Positions 35,592-47,217 of a stretch of DNA of 64,000 bases are shown here, piece by piece (the stretch's first letter is position 1; each line of letters opens with the position of its first letter). A program made the position numbers and the translations under genes. The notes beneath the pieces were generated by a model. That model saw nothing but the letters and a program-made list of their open reading frames with translations. It was not told the origin of the DNA and did no database searches. Source of the stretch: Trema orientale (Eukaryota; Streptophyta; Magnoliopsida; Rosales; Cannabaceae). The DNA is taken from the NCBI GenBank assembly GCA_002914845.1, contig JXTC01000146.1, positions 504,002 to 568,001 on the forward strand. Reading direction: 5' to 3'.

Positions 35592-35966
35592 GGCTTCGTT
35601 TAGTTCACCCATTTGAACGAGTGTATTTACATAGAAATTGTGGAATGTGTTATAATTGGAACAAGAGATATTTAAAGTGAAATAAAGTAGAATGAGTTGT
35701 AATTCGAATGAGAGATTCGAATGAGAGATATTAGAATGGACCATTCAAAAACACCCCTTAGGCTCCATTCTCATTCTAAAATACAAAAAACTCATTCCAA
35801 TGGTTGATGTGACTGATGGACTATTTGAATAGAATAACTGAATTGTTGAAACGAGCACCCATTCCAAAAGATCATTTGAATGGAAAAACTGAAATTTTTG
35901 AAATAAACACTCATTCCAATAAATTTTCCATTTGAATGGAATGGATTGGGTGAAACAAATGGTGCC
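35592..35966. mobile_element. Foldback MITE with GAATGG/ATTCCA modules (~375 bp)
   Basis: The left end GGCTTCGTTTAGTTCACCCA is inverted against the right end, which reads inward GGCACCATTTGTTTCACCCA. The interior repeats 'cattccaa' and 'catttgaatgga' in both senses. A hAT-like origin is possible; no clean target duplication found. Confidence 0.6.
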
Positions 35967-36615
35967 ATACATTTCTGGATAATGCCTGAAAAGTATTTAT
36001 ATACAAAGAATTAATTTGTTCTTTTATTAAATTTTTTGGATGTAGTTGAGAATGAAATGTGATAGGAACTAACTCGTGTATTTTATATATACAGATGCAA
36101 AATGATAATTTACTTTTTAAAAAACAAAAGAACACTATTTCTTTCTCCATAAAAATATTGTTGCTCTATTGTTAATTTTTTGGATGACTTTTGAATGGTG
36201 ATTTAGGAACTTCCTTTCAGAGCTTAAGTAATTTCATAAGTTTAATTATTATTTTTTTCTTTTATGGGTGTTGCTGAGTTCAATTTTTACTATAAATCCA
36301 CAATGGGTAAATTTACTTATTAAATTACCTTTTTTAGTAATTCTCATTATAGGTAAATTTGTAATTAATGTAAAATTAAGATTATGAATGTACAAAGATT
36401 AAATGGTGATAGTTTTAGAATTTTCCTTTTTATACTCGATGTCAGCAAAAAAAAAAAAAGTAATGATAATTGTTTTTTAAAAAGAAAAAAAAATAGGATG
36501 CTGTTATTTCATAAAAAGAGGTTGGAGGAAGGTTATTGAGTTAATTAATTATGGAAATATGCCTCCAAACTTAGTCTTCCTATTTTTGGGAAAGTGACAA
36601 GTATGTTTACTTGTA

Positions 36616-37150
36616 GGGTTAAATATAATAATAGTCCATAAATTATACTCCTTGTATCACTTTGCTTCTTGAATTTTCAACTTACATAATAATGGTCCAT
36701 AAATTATGCAATTGTTACAGCAATGGTCCATTTGTCACAAACTATTACTTTTTTGATAGAAAATAGTCACAGACAAAACGTGTAATTGGGTATTATTTAC
36801 TTTTATGAGTTGGAATCTCATTTTTAGCTATAATTACTAAACTATGCATTTTACACAACACTCATTTCTGTTAAAAATCTAACAGTTTGTGAAAAAAAGG
36901 GTCATTGTTGTGATAATTACATCTTGGTAGTCTATGGTATAAGTTAAAAATTCAGAATCTCATTGTTGGCTATAGTTACCATACCATATGCTCTATAATG
37001 ACTTATTTTTGTTAAATATTTAATAATTTGTGATAGAATGAACATTATTGCAACATATATAATTCATGGATTATTACTATATAAGTTGAAAATTTACTGG
37101 GTAAAGCAGTACTACAGTTATAATTCAGGTGCTATCAATATCGTTAACCC
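36616..37150. mobile_element. Mutator-type foldback element (535 bp)
   Basis: GGGTTAA at the left and TTAACCC at the right. Long diverged arms share 'ttgaattttcaactta' (left) and its inverse 'taagttgaaaatttac' (right), and 'ggtccataaattat' with its inverse. The perfect 9-bp duplication ttacttgta lies at 36607-36615 and 37151-37159. No coding capacity. Confidence 0.85.
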
Positions 37151-37159
37151 TTACTTGTA

Positions 37160-37660
37160 TGAAGGTTACATCCACATTTAAACTAGTAGCTTAAATTAGA
37201 GGTTGCTTTCTTTTTAAAAACAAAAACAAGAAGAAAAAACGTTCACGAGGAATTTATCTCTACCATCATTCCCACTTTACTAGTGTATATGCAGTTGACA
37301 ATTGCAATTAGGGAAATTATAGTCCTTTTTTTTTCTTTTTACACTTTGTTTTAATAATTGTCGATCTTTTTTCTTTTAATAGCTAAATGACCAAACGAAA
37401 TTCGATTATTTTGCTATGAGACCCTTGTGATTATTGTCCATATTTCTTAGGAATCTTCAAAATTAAACCCATTATAGTCATTGCAACTTATACTTAAAAA
37501 CTAGATTCTTCTAATGTCTTGTATTTTATGTTTTTTTGCATGTGTTATATAACAATATGAAAAAAAAAAACAACTATGTTCTATTCAAAAATTGCTAAGG
37601 AACTTTTTCCAACCAATCAAAAGGTGACACATAGTTTTTGAGGAAACTCTAAAATAACGT
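37160..37660. other. AT-rich intergenic stretch
   Basis: I see nothing coding or repeated. Confidence 0.4.
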
Positions 37661-38320
37661 GTCGTACTCAACCCCAAATAATAACACTCATTTTATTATA
37701 ATCCGAGCAGCCTATGAAATGTCAATAACTTGATAGATTGGTGTAAGATGGGCCAGATTATCGAGATTGAGAGATCAGGTTCTTGTTGGATGTTATAATG
37801 TGTACGGATGAGCCGAGAACTGCCACTCAAAGACCACCAATGATCAATGACTGAGCACATTAGCCGGCCACTTAGCAGAATGCAAGGTCCCGACCACGTA
37901 GAATGTACAGCCTTATTATCCAAACACACAAAAGGCAGCATAATCCATGGAGAGGCTGACACCTGACCCAATTGACTATCTATTATCTATATAGTACGTA
38001 GATGAGATTCGTTTCTATCCTTTTAGGGGACACATAGCCATTAACCTTAGTGTCTTAGGACCACAAGACCATTATAAATAGTAACTTATATCTCATACAT
38101 AAGATAAGTCGCTACAATTCCGTAAAACTTTATTTGTCTTCTTGTTTTTTCTCCTCACTTTATTTACTCTCTCTCTCTCTCTCTCTCTACTTCCTAAAAT
38201 TATAGTACCATTATTATTCAACCATTATTTACGTTAGTACTTCATTTAGTATATTACTAACGTTATTTTGTGGAGGAGATTTAGCATGTACCACCATCAT
38301 TCGTTGGTAAAAAAAGTTTA
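37661..38320 (+). mobile_element. Possible LTR-like fragment with TATA and CT tract
   Basis: A less AT-rich 300 bp is followed by 'ccattataaatagtaactta' (TATA-like, about 38070), a (CT)n tract at 38167-38189, and 'gtggaggagatttagcatgt' then 'accaccatc'. That order resembles U3-R-U5 of some plant gypsy LTRs. A promoter of an unannotated transcript would look similar. Borders are not found. Confidence 0.3.
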
Positions 38321-41064
38321 TCTATCACCTTATTCAAAGTTGTATATACCAAAATTACATTAAATCTGGGTCCCCAGCAAAAACATTAAATCTGGATTTT
38401 GGCAAGCGTGTGGTGTGTGTTAGTTCATGCCAAACCCCACACTAACAAAAATAACATAAGATTCTTGATTTCACAGTGATAAAAAACCTAACAAAAACTT
38501 GGAAAGAATAATTCATTACAAAAATCTACTCCTTCAATTTTCAAAATATTAAAGGAAAACGTCCTTTTATGATTTTTTTTTTTTTTTTGGCTAAACCGAT
38601 TGCAAAATAATAAGAACATAAATTTCAATGGAAATAAAAAGAACGGTTTTTTTTTTTCGCAATAAATTATGGATACGGGATAGATAAGAAAACATAATTA
38701 TGAATACGACTGAAAACTACTATTCTCAAGTAGACCTATGATAACTTTTTTTTTTTCTTTTTTCCTTGAATGGAGACCTATGATAAGTTTTTGAACGAAA
38801 GAAAACTATTACATTCACTATTACTAATATGTTAATTATGAATGTATTAGTATTAATTTTATCGGTAAATCGCAAAAAGATGTGTTTTTGTTTTCAAATT
38901 TTGCTAGATGTATCCTTGTTTTTTAATAATATTTGGGAGATGTGCTTTTGATTGTGAAATTTAAACAATATAATACCTTATTAAGAGAACATGTTGATGT
39001 GGCAAGTGAAGAGGGAAAACGACTTGAAAAAGATAAACGTACTCCGCCAAAGCCATACATTAAACAACAGAACTTTTGCCTATAACATTATAAATAACTA
39101 GATTATACTCTTAATTGGCAAAGATAATTATACTTGAAAAGAAAAAAAAAAAAAAGGCATGAACATTATACTATTTAAAACATGATATTACTCTAAATCA
39201 TTCACACATGAAATGGATCACTTGTATTCGCAAGATATTCGTTCTTATTTGTCTGTGTAAACATGTTTAATCGGACATTTGGCTCATATCTGTTGAGAGG
39301 AAATTGATCAAACAATACCCTTGTTTTGTTACTGTTCAATAATAGTAAATATCATTTGTCATGTAAATTATAATGATCATGTGTTCAGTATAAGTAATGC
39401 TCTTCTAACACTTACTTAACAAAGAGTTCCTAGTGCCCTATTTTCAACCTATAAATTGCTACAGAAAATATATATATATATTTGGAGTCTTGTTATGCTA
39501 GCTGTAGTAAAATTATTCATTCGTGTTGAGTTCACACATGTACATGTTTCATAAGAGGTAGAAGTAGAAGAGAGGATGGCAATTTATTTTGTTTGGTATA
39601 AAGAATTTTAACAGAGAAAAGATTAGACATCTGATTTCAAAGTTTCATTTTGACTTAATTTTAATCTCTCTATAATTGGATATATTCTCTCAATCTTTTA
39701 ATGAAAAATATTAGCTGCATTATATTTTACATTCCTTTTGCGCTCTTTCTATTTGATAGCTCTTTCTACTTGATACGTAGATTCAATTATTATTTATTAG
39801 ATTAAAAATAATAAATTGGATCATAGAGAAATTCATATGTCAAACAGTGACCCACTAAGAAGTGTAAAACAAAATGAGAAAGTTAAGTGAAAAAAAAAAG
39901 TGTAGTTATACTCTTCATCCTTTATAATACCAAACACCACCCCAAAAAAAAAAAAAAAAATCTCTAACACACATTTTTTGTCAGGTAATATTGCTCTTAT
40001 TCTTCCACGCATTCTCTTCCTCCTACCAATCATAACCTAGCTAACAAATTACTGTCTTACTTGGCATGGTTATTAACAACTTCATTATTTAAGAAAAAAG
40101 TTTAAATTGTAATATAGCCGATTTTACGTAAGTGAATTCACAAGTTATAAACAATTGACAAATTAATTATCGTTTAGCATTTAAAATTTGGTGTCCTGGT
40201 TGGTATTAGACAAAATAAAATAGTGTAATTGATTTCAAAAGGTTTCATAATTATTGAGCTTAAATATGTCTTAATTTATCTAATTATAACTTCCTATCTT
40301 GTAAGAAGAGAGACATGACCCATAAATAAGAATGTCAATAAAAGAAAATCCTCTTAACCGCTCCACGTGCATGTATTTTATATTATTTTATTTTTTTGAA
40401 AAACACATGCATGTATTTTGGTACACGGCCTTTTTCTTGAATAATATATACTATCTCCTTAAGCAATTTGAGTTAAATAAAAATTTACGAAATTTTGTTC
40501 GATCATATGAATATCAATTACGAGGATAAATATTACTCAAATAAAAGAAATTACGAGGATAAATATTATTAAAAGTTCTGTAATTTTCTTTTGGTTAATA
40601 ATCCAAATATAACACTCAAACCGATCAACAATAAAATGTGGTTAGCAATAATAATTCAAAAGAGAGAAAAATTAAAACTGAAAAAGAAAAAAGAAAAAAG
40701 AAAAAAGAAAAAATAGAAGTAGCTAGACTAAAGACCGAAGTACGTACAAGTTGTGTACAATGTGTACGTTTGGCATGGGACTTAATGTTGTCCTTTTCGA
40801 ATTCAAGGTTGGCTACCAGGACTGGCCATGCAAGAGCCACGCCTTCCCTCTTTATTGAAAATAACAGCTTGGCTCATCTTCAATGAGTTTTGTGTGGCTT
40901 ATCCCAAATTCTCACCTAATCAATAATTATTAGACTCTCCAACCCCCATTCCTCAAAATATCTGTCTTCTTATATCAAGGACAAAAATAAGTTTATTTAT
41001 CAAAATTAGAAAAAGGACAAAACTAAGTCTTCAAGCCATAATAATAACAATAATTATAAGTCTC
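38321..41064. other. Gene-poor AT-rich stretch
   Basis: Homopolymer runs and short AT repeats only. No exon, tRNA or clear repeat was recognised. Confidence 0.4.
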
Positions 41065-42330
41065 GGATTGGTTTGATAAAAAAGCTTAGGCATTTCTTTC
41101 TTATTTTTCATGAATTAATAGGGGTTACATAGTTGAGGATGGCATATTCTGGGATGGAAAAAAAAAAATGATTTAAACTCATAATGTATACAAATTGCAC
41201 ATCTCCTCTTGCTATTCTACTTAAAGCTCATTGGTGGAGAGTAGCATGTTGATTGAAGAAAGCAAATTGGGCATTTCTTTTTATTTTTCAAGAATAAAGG
41301 GGTTATATTGTTTAGGTTGGTTTATTATGGGATTAAAAGAAAATGATTCAAACTTGAGATTCTTTTAGGGATAACTGCAAAAAAATATCCTCATGTTTAG
41401 GTATTCTGCAATTTAAACCCTGAAATTTGGACTCTGCAAAATAATATCCTGAGATTAAGAATTTCTGAAAATTTATACCCTGAATAGATTTTTTGACCAA
41501 TTTTAGGAATAAAAAAATAATAATATCCTCTATTAAAACTAGATTAATCCATATTATTCATCTTAATTTTGAGGATATTATTGTATTTTATCAGTTAAAA
41601 ATCAACACAGAGTATTAATTTTCAGAAATTCATAATCTCAGGGTATTATTATGCGGAATCCAAACTTCAGGGTTTAAATTGTAGAACATCCAAATATGAG
41701 GGTATTTTTTTGTAATTATCCCATTCTTTTATCTAAAACTCAGCTTTTTTTCATGTAGCAGTTAAATAAATATGTTTGGAAATACAATATTTTTATGATT
41801 TTTTTATATCAAAAAATACCTTTACTATTTAATCATCAACCGGTTATTTAATAAAACTCAACCAGTGAATAGACTAAATCTCAACTTTCAACTAATTGAG
41901 GTTTATCTACTAGTTGGTTGAGTTTTTATAAACCTCAATTATTTTGGAGAAAATCAGGGATTAATTTTAAACTTTACAATAAAAACTGCTGTAATCCAAA
42001 AATTGAAAAAACAAAATACTGCTATATATAAAGAATTAAAGATACAAATTCACCTTCTCAAAATGCCATCGGGCGTAATTTCCTCGTAAGTACATTTTTC
42101 GAAATTAAAAATGATTAACACTAAGTTTGCTAGCCATAGTAAGAATAAGTACGTTTTGGATTGGTTGAAGAAAGCATATTGTGCCCTTTTTTTTTGGTTT
42201 TGTAAATTTTTCATAATAAAGGGGTAATAAAGTAGAGGATGGTCTATCTTGGATTGAGAAATGATTCAAACTTATAATGTGTATGAGTTGCATGTCCTCT
42301 CTTATCATCCCACCTAAAAATCATTGTTAG
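41065..42330 (+). repeat. Three copies of a ~180-bp repeat, the second broken by a MITE
   Basis: Units beginning 'ggattggtttgat/ttgattgaagaaagca' start near 41065, 41249 and 42158. They share 'atttttca.gaat.aaggggt', 'atgattcaaact' and (units 1 and 3) 'ataatgtgta...gttgca' and 'cctctct'. Unit 2 is interrupted at 41367 by the foldback element. Confidence 0.65.
41368..41722. mobile_element. Mutator-type foldback element (355 bp)
   Basis: The left end GGGATAACTGCAAAAAAATA pairs with the right end, which reads inward GGGATAATTACAAAAAAATA. Arms are more than 100 bp long, sharing 'ttaaaccctgaa' and its inverse and 'aatatcctgagattaagaat' and its inverse. The perfect 9-bp duplication attctttta lies at 41359-41367 and 41723-41731. 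Confidence 0.9.
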
Positions 42331-43478
42331 TTAATTGAGCATTTTTGAGAGCTAATTTGCTCTATCATATACTGAGGAGAATTAAAAGAAAAAAAAAAGT
42401 CCTAAATATAAAATTCAGATTTTTAGTTGGATGTTTGTAAAGTCTGAAAAAAGAAGGGTTTAATAAGAGAACCATATTAGAAGCTCACTGAAAATTTCTT
42501 TTGAAGCAAGTTATAGAACAAGATGCGGGACTCTCGAGTCATGAACCAACCGAACAAGGCCTTAGCATAAAGTTCCCAAGTCACTTTCCATAAACTCAAC
42601 TATCAAAATGTCTATTTTTTAGGCCTTTTAGGGGAAGGAGAAACTTTCACTGTTGATATTTCAGGCCACAACTGGTGGGTTTTGGAAGCATCTCCGTAAT
42701 GTCAAATTCTATCAACAGTTTTCGGATTCTTGTGCTTTTATCCTTTTCCTTTTTTCTCCATCACAATATGATGTATGGTCCTAAAACTGTAAACACCTAT
42801 TTTAACATTTTTCGCCTTATATTTCTTCAAAATCCCTTTTGTCTTTTTCTGCACCTCTGTCTCTTTTCTCCACCTTCCACGTTGTGCTCCATTACTTTGA
42901 ATTTATGAGGGCCAACTATTGATTTGGGCCTTGCTTCATGAGGATGTAGTGAAGAGTCAACTACGTACCACATTTTAAGATAAACAAATCATAGTTAACA
43001 TCAGGGCTTTTATGCTTTGTTAGCTACCATTTTCAGCTACTAACTTCTCCTTTAGAATGCTTTGGGTGGCGACAACCAAAAAACAAAACAAAACTTTCGA
43101 AAAGAAAAGTGGTACAAATTAGAACAAGAGGATGTAGTTAATACAAGTAATTAATTAGGTCTAATATTTGGTTATGATCAATCTGGGTAAGGGTAATTTG
43201 GGCCAAAATGACGTTTACGAATAATGAATCTTTCAAGATTGTGATCATAGTCACAATATTTGTAACCGTATTATGATTATGGTCATAAATATTTTAACTA
43301 GTTGTTATAAATTTTAGATCGATACTAGGACAGTCTTTATTTCGTTGTCCTGTCCCACTGTTTGAATGTGGATTTCACTGAGAAATTTCACCTTTTAATG
43401 ATATTATAAAGTATAATAGAGCCTGCATGTCAAATAGTGGAGTAAGATAGCAGAAAAGATAGTGATCCTAATATTCCT

Positions 43479-43690
43479 CTAAATTTTAGAGTAATAATAT
43501 GGGATATCTTAAGTTGTTCAATACCACACGAGGTATTTTTTTTGAATGATTACGATTGATACGTTGAATCCTATATAGAGTCCCACTTGAAGTATCATTG
43601 CATTTTATACTAAAAAATTGATACCTTGTATAGTACTGGGTATCTTATAATGTAGGGTGCATTATAGTATTACTCTGAATTTTAGGCATC
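43479..43690. mobile_element. Foldback MITE (~210 bp)
   Basis: 'aaattttagagtaataatat' at the left is inverted as 'atagtattactctgaatttt' at the right. Inner arms share 'aataccacacgaggtatt' and 'tgataccttgtatagtact'. Confidence 0.6.
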
Positions 43691-43969
43691 TCTAAACAAA
43701 ACATCCTGAAAATATGTTCTATGTTCTCCTAAATACGTCATTTGAATTCCAAAAAGAAAAAAAAAAAAGTAATTTGCGCCCAAATCTGCGCAATTACCAA
43801 GTTGGGAAATTGACATGGCTAGCCCATTTCTTAGCAAGTGGATTTTTTTAGTCCATTTTTTAAAAATGACTTTTTTAGTACGAAAAAAATAACTTTTTTA
43901 ATATCTTTTGAAGAGAGAAAAAATCGTCATTTTGAAACTGCCATTTTATCATTTTACGATTTGTTACTG

Positions 43970-44385
43970 ATAGTCACAAGTTTGTGACTGAGGGTCACAA
44001 TTTATTTTACATCGCTATGAATATTACGAGTTTTCAAGACGTGTGTAGTGTCATAATTTTATGAACGATGGTCACAATTTTTTTTCATATATTTTCTTGA
44101 TATGTTTTAAACTATTACATTACTCACCATTTTGTTAGTGCTTCTCATAATTTTATGACAAATAGTCACAATTTATTTTATATCATTCCAAATATTGTCA
44201 CAAATTTTAGACATGGTCACAATGTTTTACATCGTTATAAATATTGTGAGGTCATGTTATTATAATTTGTACAATATTTATATTTTATATTGATTTGTGA
44301 GTCTAAGTCATAATATTTGTGCCAACCTTATAAAAAGAAGATAAATATTCATATATGCATGATTTGTGACTATTAGTCACAACAT
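43970..44385 (+). repeat. Interspersed 'gtcacaa' motif cluster
   Basis: 'agtcacaa', 'ggtcacaat' or 'tgtcacaa' occurs about seven times on the plus strand in 415 bp, several times followed by 'tttattttacatcg'. One more copy is at 43252. Part of it is a diverged ~100-bp tandem repeat; part is only the motif. Confidence 0.5.
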
Positions 44386-45299
44386 TTGTGCCTATCTTTT
44401 TTTTGTTTTGAACATATTGTATAATAATGTGCCTATCTTACAAAAGCAAAATATACTTTCACATTGGACAATAATGGCTTTATGATATTTTTCTAACACA
44501 AACTAATTTTACAATAAAACTATGCCCTTGTATTTATCAATAGTCATATTTGTTTTATTTATATTCATACAATTATTGACAATTCGGAAATGAAGCTGGT
44601 CTTAATGTATCTTACGCCACCCACTCCTATCAAGAAATAGAGATACCACTCTTTCTCCTTCCTAAATACCCTCAAATCCATAAATTTCAAATACAATTCA
44701 GAAACTAACAAAGTCCTAAATGTCAACCTTTCTCATTTAAATTAGTAGTAATAATGTGTGACTTTAGGTTATATAATCTTTGACAGTAGTCAAGATCTGT
44801 GACTTAGATAAGTAGTGTGTATTCCTTAAAAAAAAAGATTAGTATTGTCTGTGACAATCATAATTAGTTTCTAAAAATACAAGTTCTGATTTATGACTAT
44901 AAGTCAAATAATATGCAACAACTACACATAACTCATAAATTAGTAGTAACAATATATGTACAATATCCTGGATTACTTTCTGTCTTCTGTCATCATCTTT
45001 ATGCTCAACCCGACAAACAAAACCATATATGTATATTTTACATAAATTCAGGTAAAGAAAAACAAGAAACACAGTAATCATATTTAAGTGTATGAAGCAA
45101 TGGACTGAGTAGTGACAACAAGAAATATAGATTTCATGGTATTTTAATTTCTAGAATAATAAACCATAAGATATTGTAACACATATCCTAAACTATAGAT
45201 AACTTATTGTAGTACTAAGTATAACACGACCAGAAGGACGAGGCAAGTAAGTCAGTCAATCAAATTTACTTAATCAGGTAACTGAACTGAAAGAAGCTA
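44386..45299. other. AT-rich intergenic stretch
   Basis: No gene seen. Confidence 0.4.
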
Positions 45300-46260
45300 A
45301 AACTTATATTAACCATTGCCTCAACAAATACCCTCGCTTTCTTCTTCAATTTAGCAACAGGTCCATCTTTCTCAGCTTTTCAAAGTCTATTGTGAATAAG
45401 ACGTTATGTCTCCTCATCATCTTCATCCATTCCATCTGTATCATTCAGCTGTACATGAGTCCATTTGATAGACACATTTTTCATCTTTTTGTCCCGTTTT
45501 TATATACAATTTAAAGAAAAGACCAACAAAAAGGGAAACTCAGGAATGAATTATGTTTCATCTAAATGTGTGTAAAGGTGCTGTGAATGTACGCTACAAT
45601 TAACAAATCAAATAAGAGATCAACAGAAAGTATGGAGAATAAACTTTAGTTATCATTATCATCATCTGATGTGAATGGTCCATTGCAAGACCACCAACAT
45701 CTTCTATATCATCTTCCTCTTCAAGTTCATCGTAACCTCTGCCACCAAAAAGCAGTCATTGTCCTCGTCGACCTCCAGAGGAAGCACATGCTAGCTCCCT
45801 GCCACGTCATTATCGCCATTGGCGACCTTCCTTGACCTGAAAATGAAAATACTCTCCTGCCTCCTCCAATTTGTCCTCTCGACGAGCTTGGCCTTGATCA
45901 CGTCTATGCCAGGCCGCTAGACACTCATCTGTGAGCAAAACTCGGCAATATCGAAGTCAGTCATTGGCGACCCAGTGCTCTCGAATGCATCGAAGATCTT
46001 CCGGTCGTCGCGGTTGAGGACCAGCAGCGACCCGAGGGCGACGTCGCGGCTGGGGTCACCGTCGCCGAGGAAGATGAAGCTCTGGTCGATGCACTGGATC
46101 TTCAGGCCATCGAAGCTGGCTAGCGAGGTGTCGGCCCGAAGGTTCCCATCACGCTTCTAGATCCAGTAGATGTCAGCCTAAATAGGGTGTAGTTGTTGAT
46201 GAGGGAGAAGAGAACAATGGTGTCAGCATCTCCAGGAGTCCGTGGCACATCAATTTTTTC
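45300..46260 (-). pseudogene. GC-rich decayed coding remnant of unknown family
   Basis: On the minus strand, protein-like pieces persist in shifting frames. Going from 46260 to 45300: 'PGDADTIVLFSLINNYTLF'; then after a frameshift 'ADIYWI', a stop, 'KRDGNLRADTSLASFDGLKI' and 'FIFLGDGDPSRDVALGSLLV'; then 'SPMTDFDIAEFCSQMSV', a stop, 'IKAKLVERTNWRRQ'; then an acidic 'DELEEEDDIEDVGG'; and finally 'IKWTHVQLNDTDGMDEDDEE' and 'VAKLKKKARVFVEAMVN'. Stops and at least two frameshifts break it. GC is far above the surroundings between 45960 and 46160. I do not recognise the parent. The run of pieces with little gap suggests a processed (retro) copy or a captured gene fragment. The plus frame at 45975-46160 is its antisense shadow. 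Confidence 0.5.
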
Positions 46261-46424
46261 TTTACTCTCTGATAAGGGAAAGGGCCTTTTAGACTTTTTT
46301 TTTTCCCTAAATTAAACTAGAAAAGTCATTCTAAAAAACGGGATGGGAAAATTAGACATTGTACAGTATTTTCATAAATTTTTTTGAAAAATACGGTGAT
46401 TTGGGTTTTTTTAAGATGCGGTAC

Positions 46425-46760
46425 AGTTTTTATTAGAAAAATACTATTTTTTTAAAAAATATTTAGAAAAATGTTGTTTTTAAAATAGTAACTAGTTTTT
46501 AGTAACCAGTAAACAGTTTCCAGAAACTGGTAACTAGTAACTAAAGGTATTTATAACTGGTATATAACTGGTAACTAGTAACCAATTTCTATAAGTCGAT
46601 AATCAGTAACCATTTTAAAATTGGCACTTTTCTAAATTTTTTCTTAAAAGTGATATGTTTTTAATAAAAAATGTGCGAAAATTAGAAAGGAGCCTTTCCT
46701 TCTGTATTTTTGTAATTGTTTGATATTTTTTATAGTTGAAAGTGTTAGAAACCCAAAATT
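46425..46760 (+). mobile_element. MITE family D, copy 2
   Basis: 'gtaactagttt', 'gtaaccagtaa', 'aactggtaactagtaac' and their inverses make it largely self-complementary. It is the reverse complement of 23049-23405, including the edge 'tttgtaatt' and 'gttagaaacccaa'. It ends about 220 bp before the E2F sites of the H2A gene. Confidence 0.65.
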
Positions 46761-46939
46761 GGATTAAAGAGGTCCAAATGCCTAAAAAATGGGCTATCGG
46801 CGTCAATTTCCCTACCAAGTTTTCTGAGCCCATAATAAGTGATTTGGGCCTTCCTTCAAGAGGCTGTAGCAAAGGTGTTCTCAGCCCATAATTAGTCTCA
46901 TCTCACGGCGTCGTTTTCCCCAGTGGCTTCCTTGAAAAG

Positions 46940-47067
46940 CCGCGAAAATGGAAAAGAAAGCAAAAATAAAACACTTTCCCGCGAATCGGAAAGTGCGGGT
47001 GCCACGTTGGCAATCCTCGTGACCCCTGTTCTGGCCAATAGGATCGCGTTCTTACTGCCTATATAAG
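46940..47067 (+). promoter_or_regulatory. S-phase type promoter of histone H2A.X (two E2F-like sites, CCAAT, TATA)
   Basis: TTTCCCGC at 46975-46982 is a canonical E2F site. ccgcgaaa at 46940-46947 is a second WTTSSCSS match on the minus strand. CCAAT lies at 47035-47039 and TATATAAG at 47060-47067, about 150 bp before the ATG at 47218. This is the layout expected of a replication/DNA-damage linked histone gene. Sites are read from sequence; function is inferred. Confidence 0.7.
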
Positions 47068-47217
47068 CACGCCGCGCCTCCGTCTTTCACATACACTTGT
47101 TCTCGTGTATTCCCCTTTATTTTGGCGCACTCGTTCTCCGATCTCGAGAAATCTAGGGTTAGGGTTTGGCATTTTTCAGTGAAATTATTGTCAAATCTTC
47201 GTTTTTCGATCGAGAAG

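Noticed and set aside
37696-37971. 91-codon minus frame as a gene
   Set aside because: No recognisable domain; sits in what may be an LTR-like fragment.
38070-38320. Promoter of a microRNA or protein gene
   Set aside because: There is a TATA box and CT tract but no hairpin or exon follows; the layout equally fits an LTR.
45975-46160. Plus-strand GC-rich frame as a gene
   Set aside because: The minus strand carries the protein-like sequence; this is its antisense.
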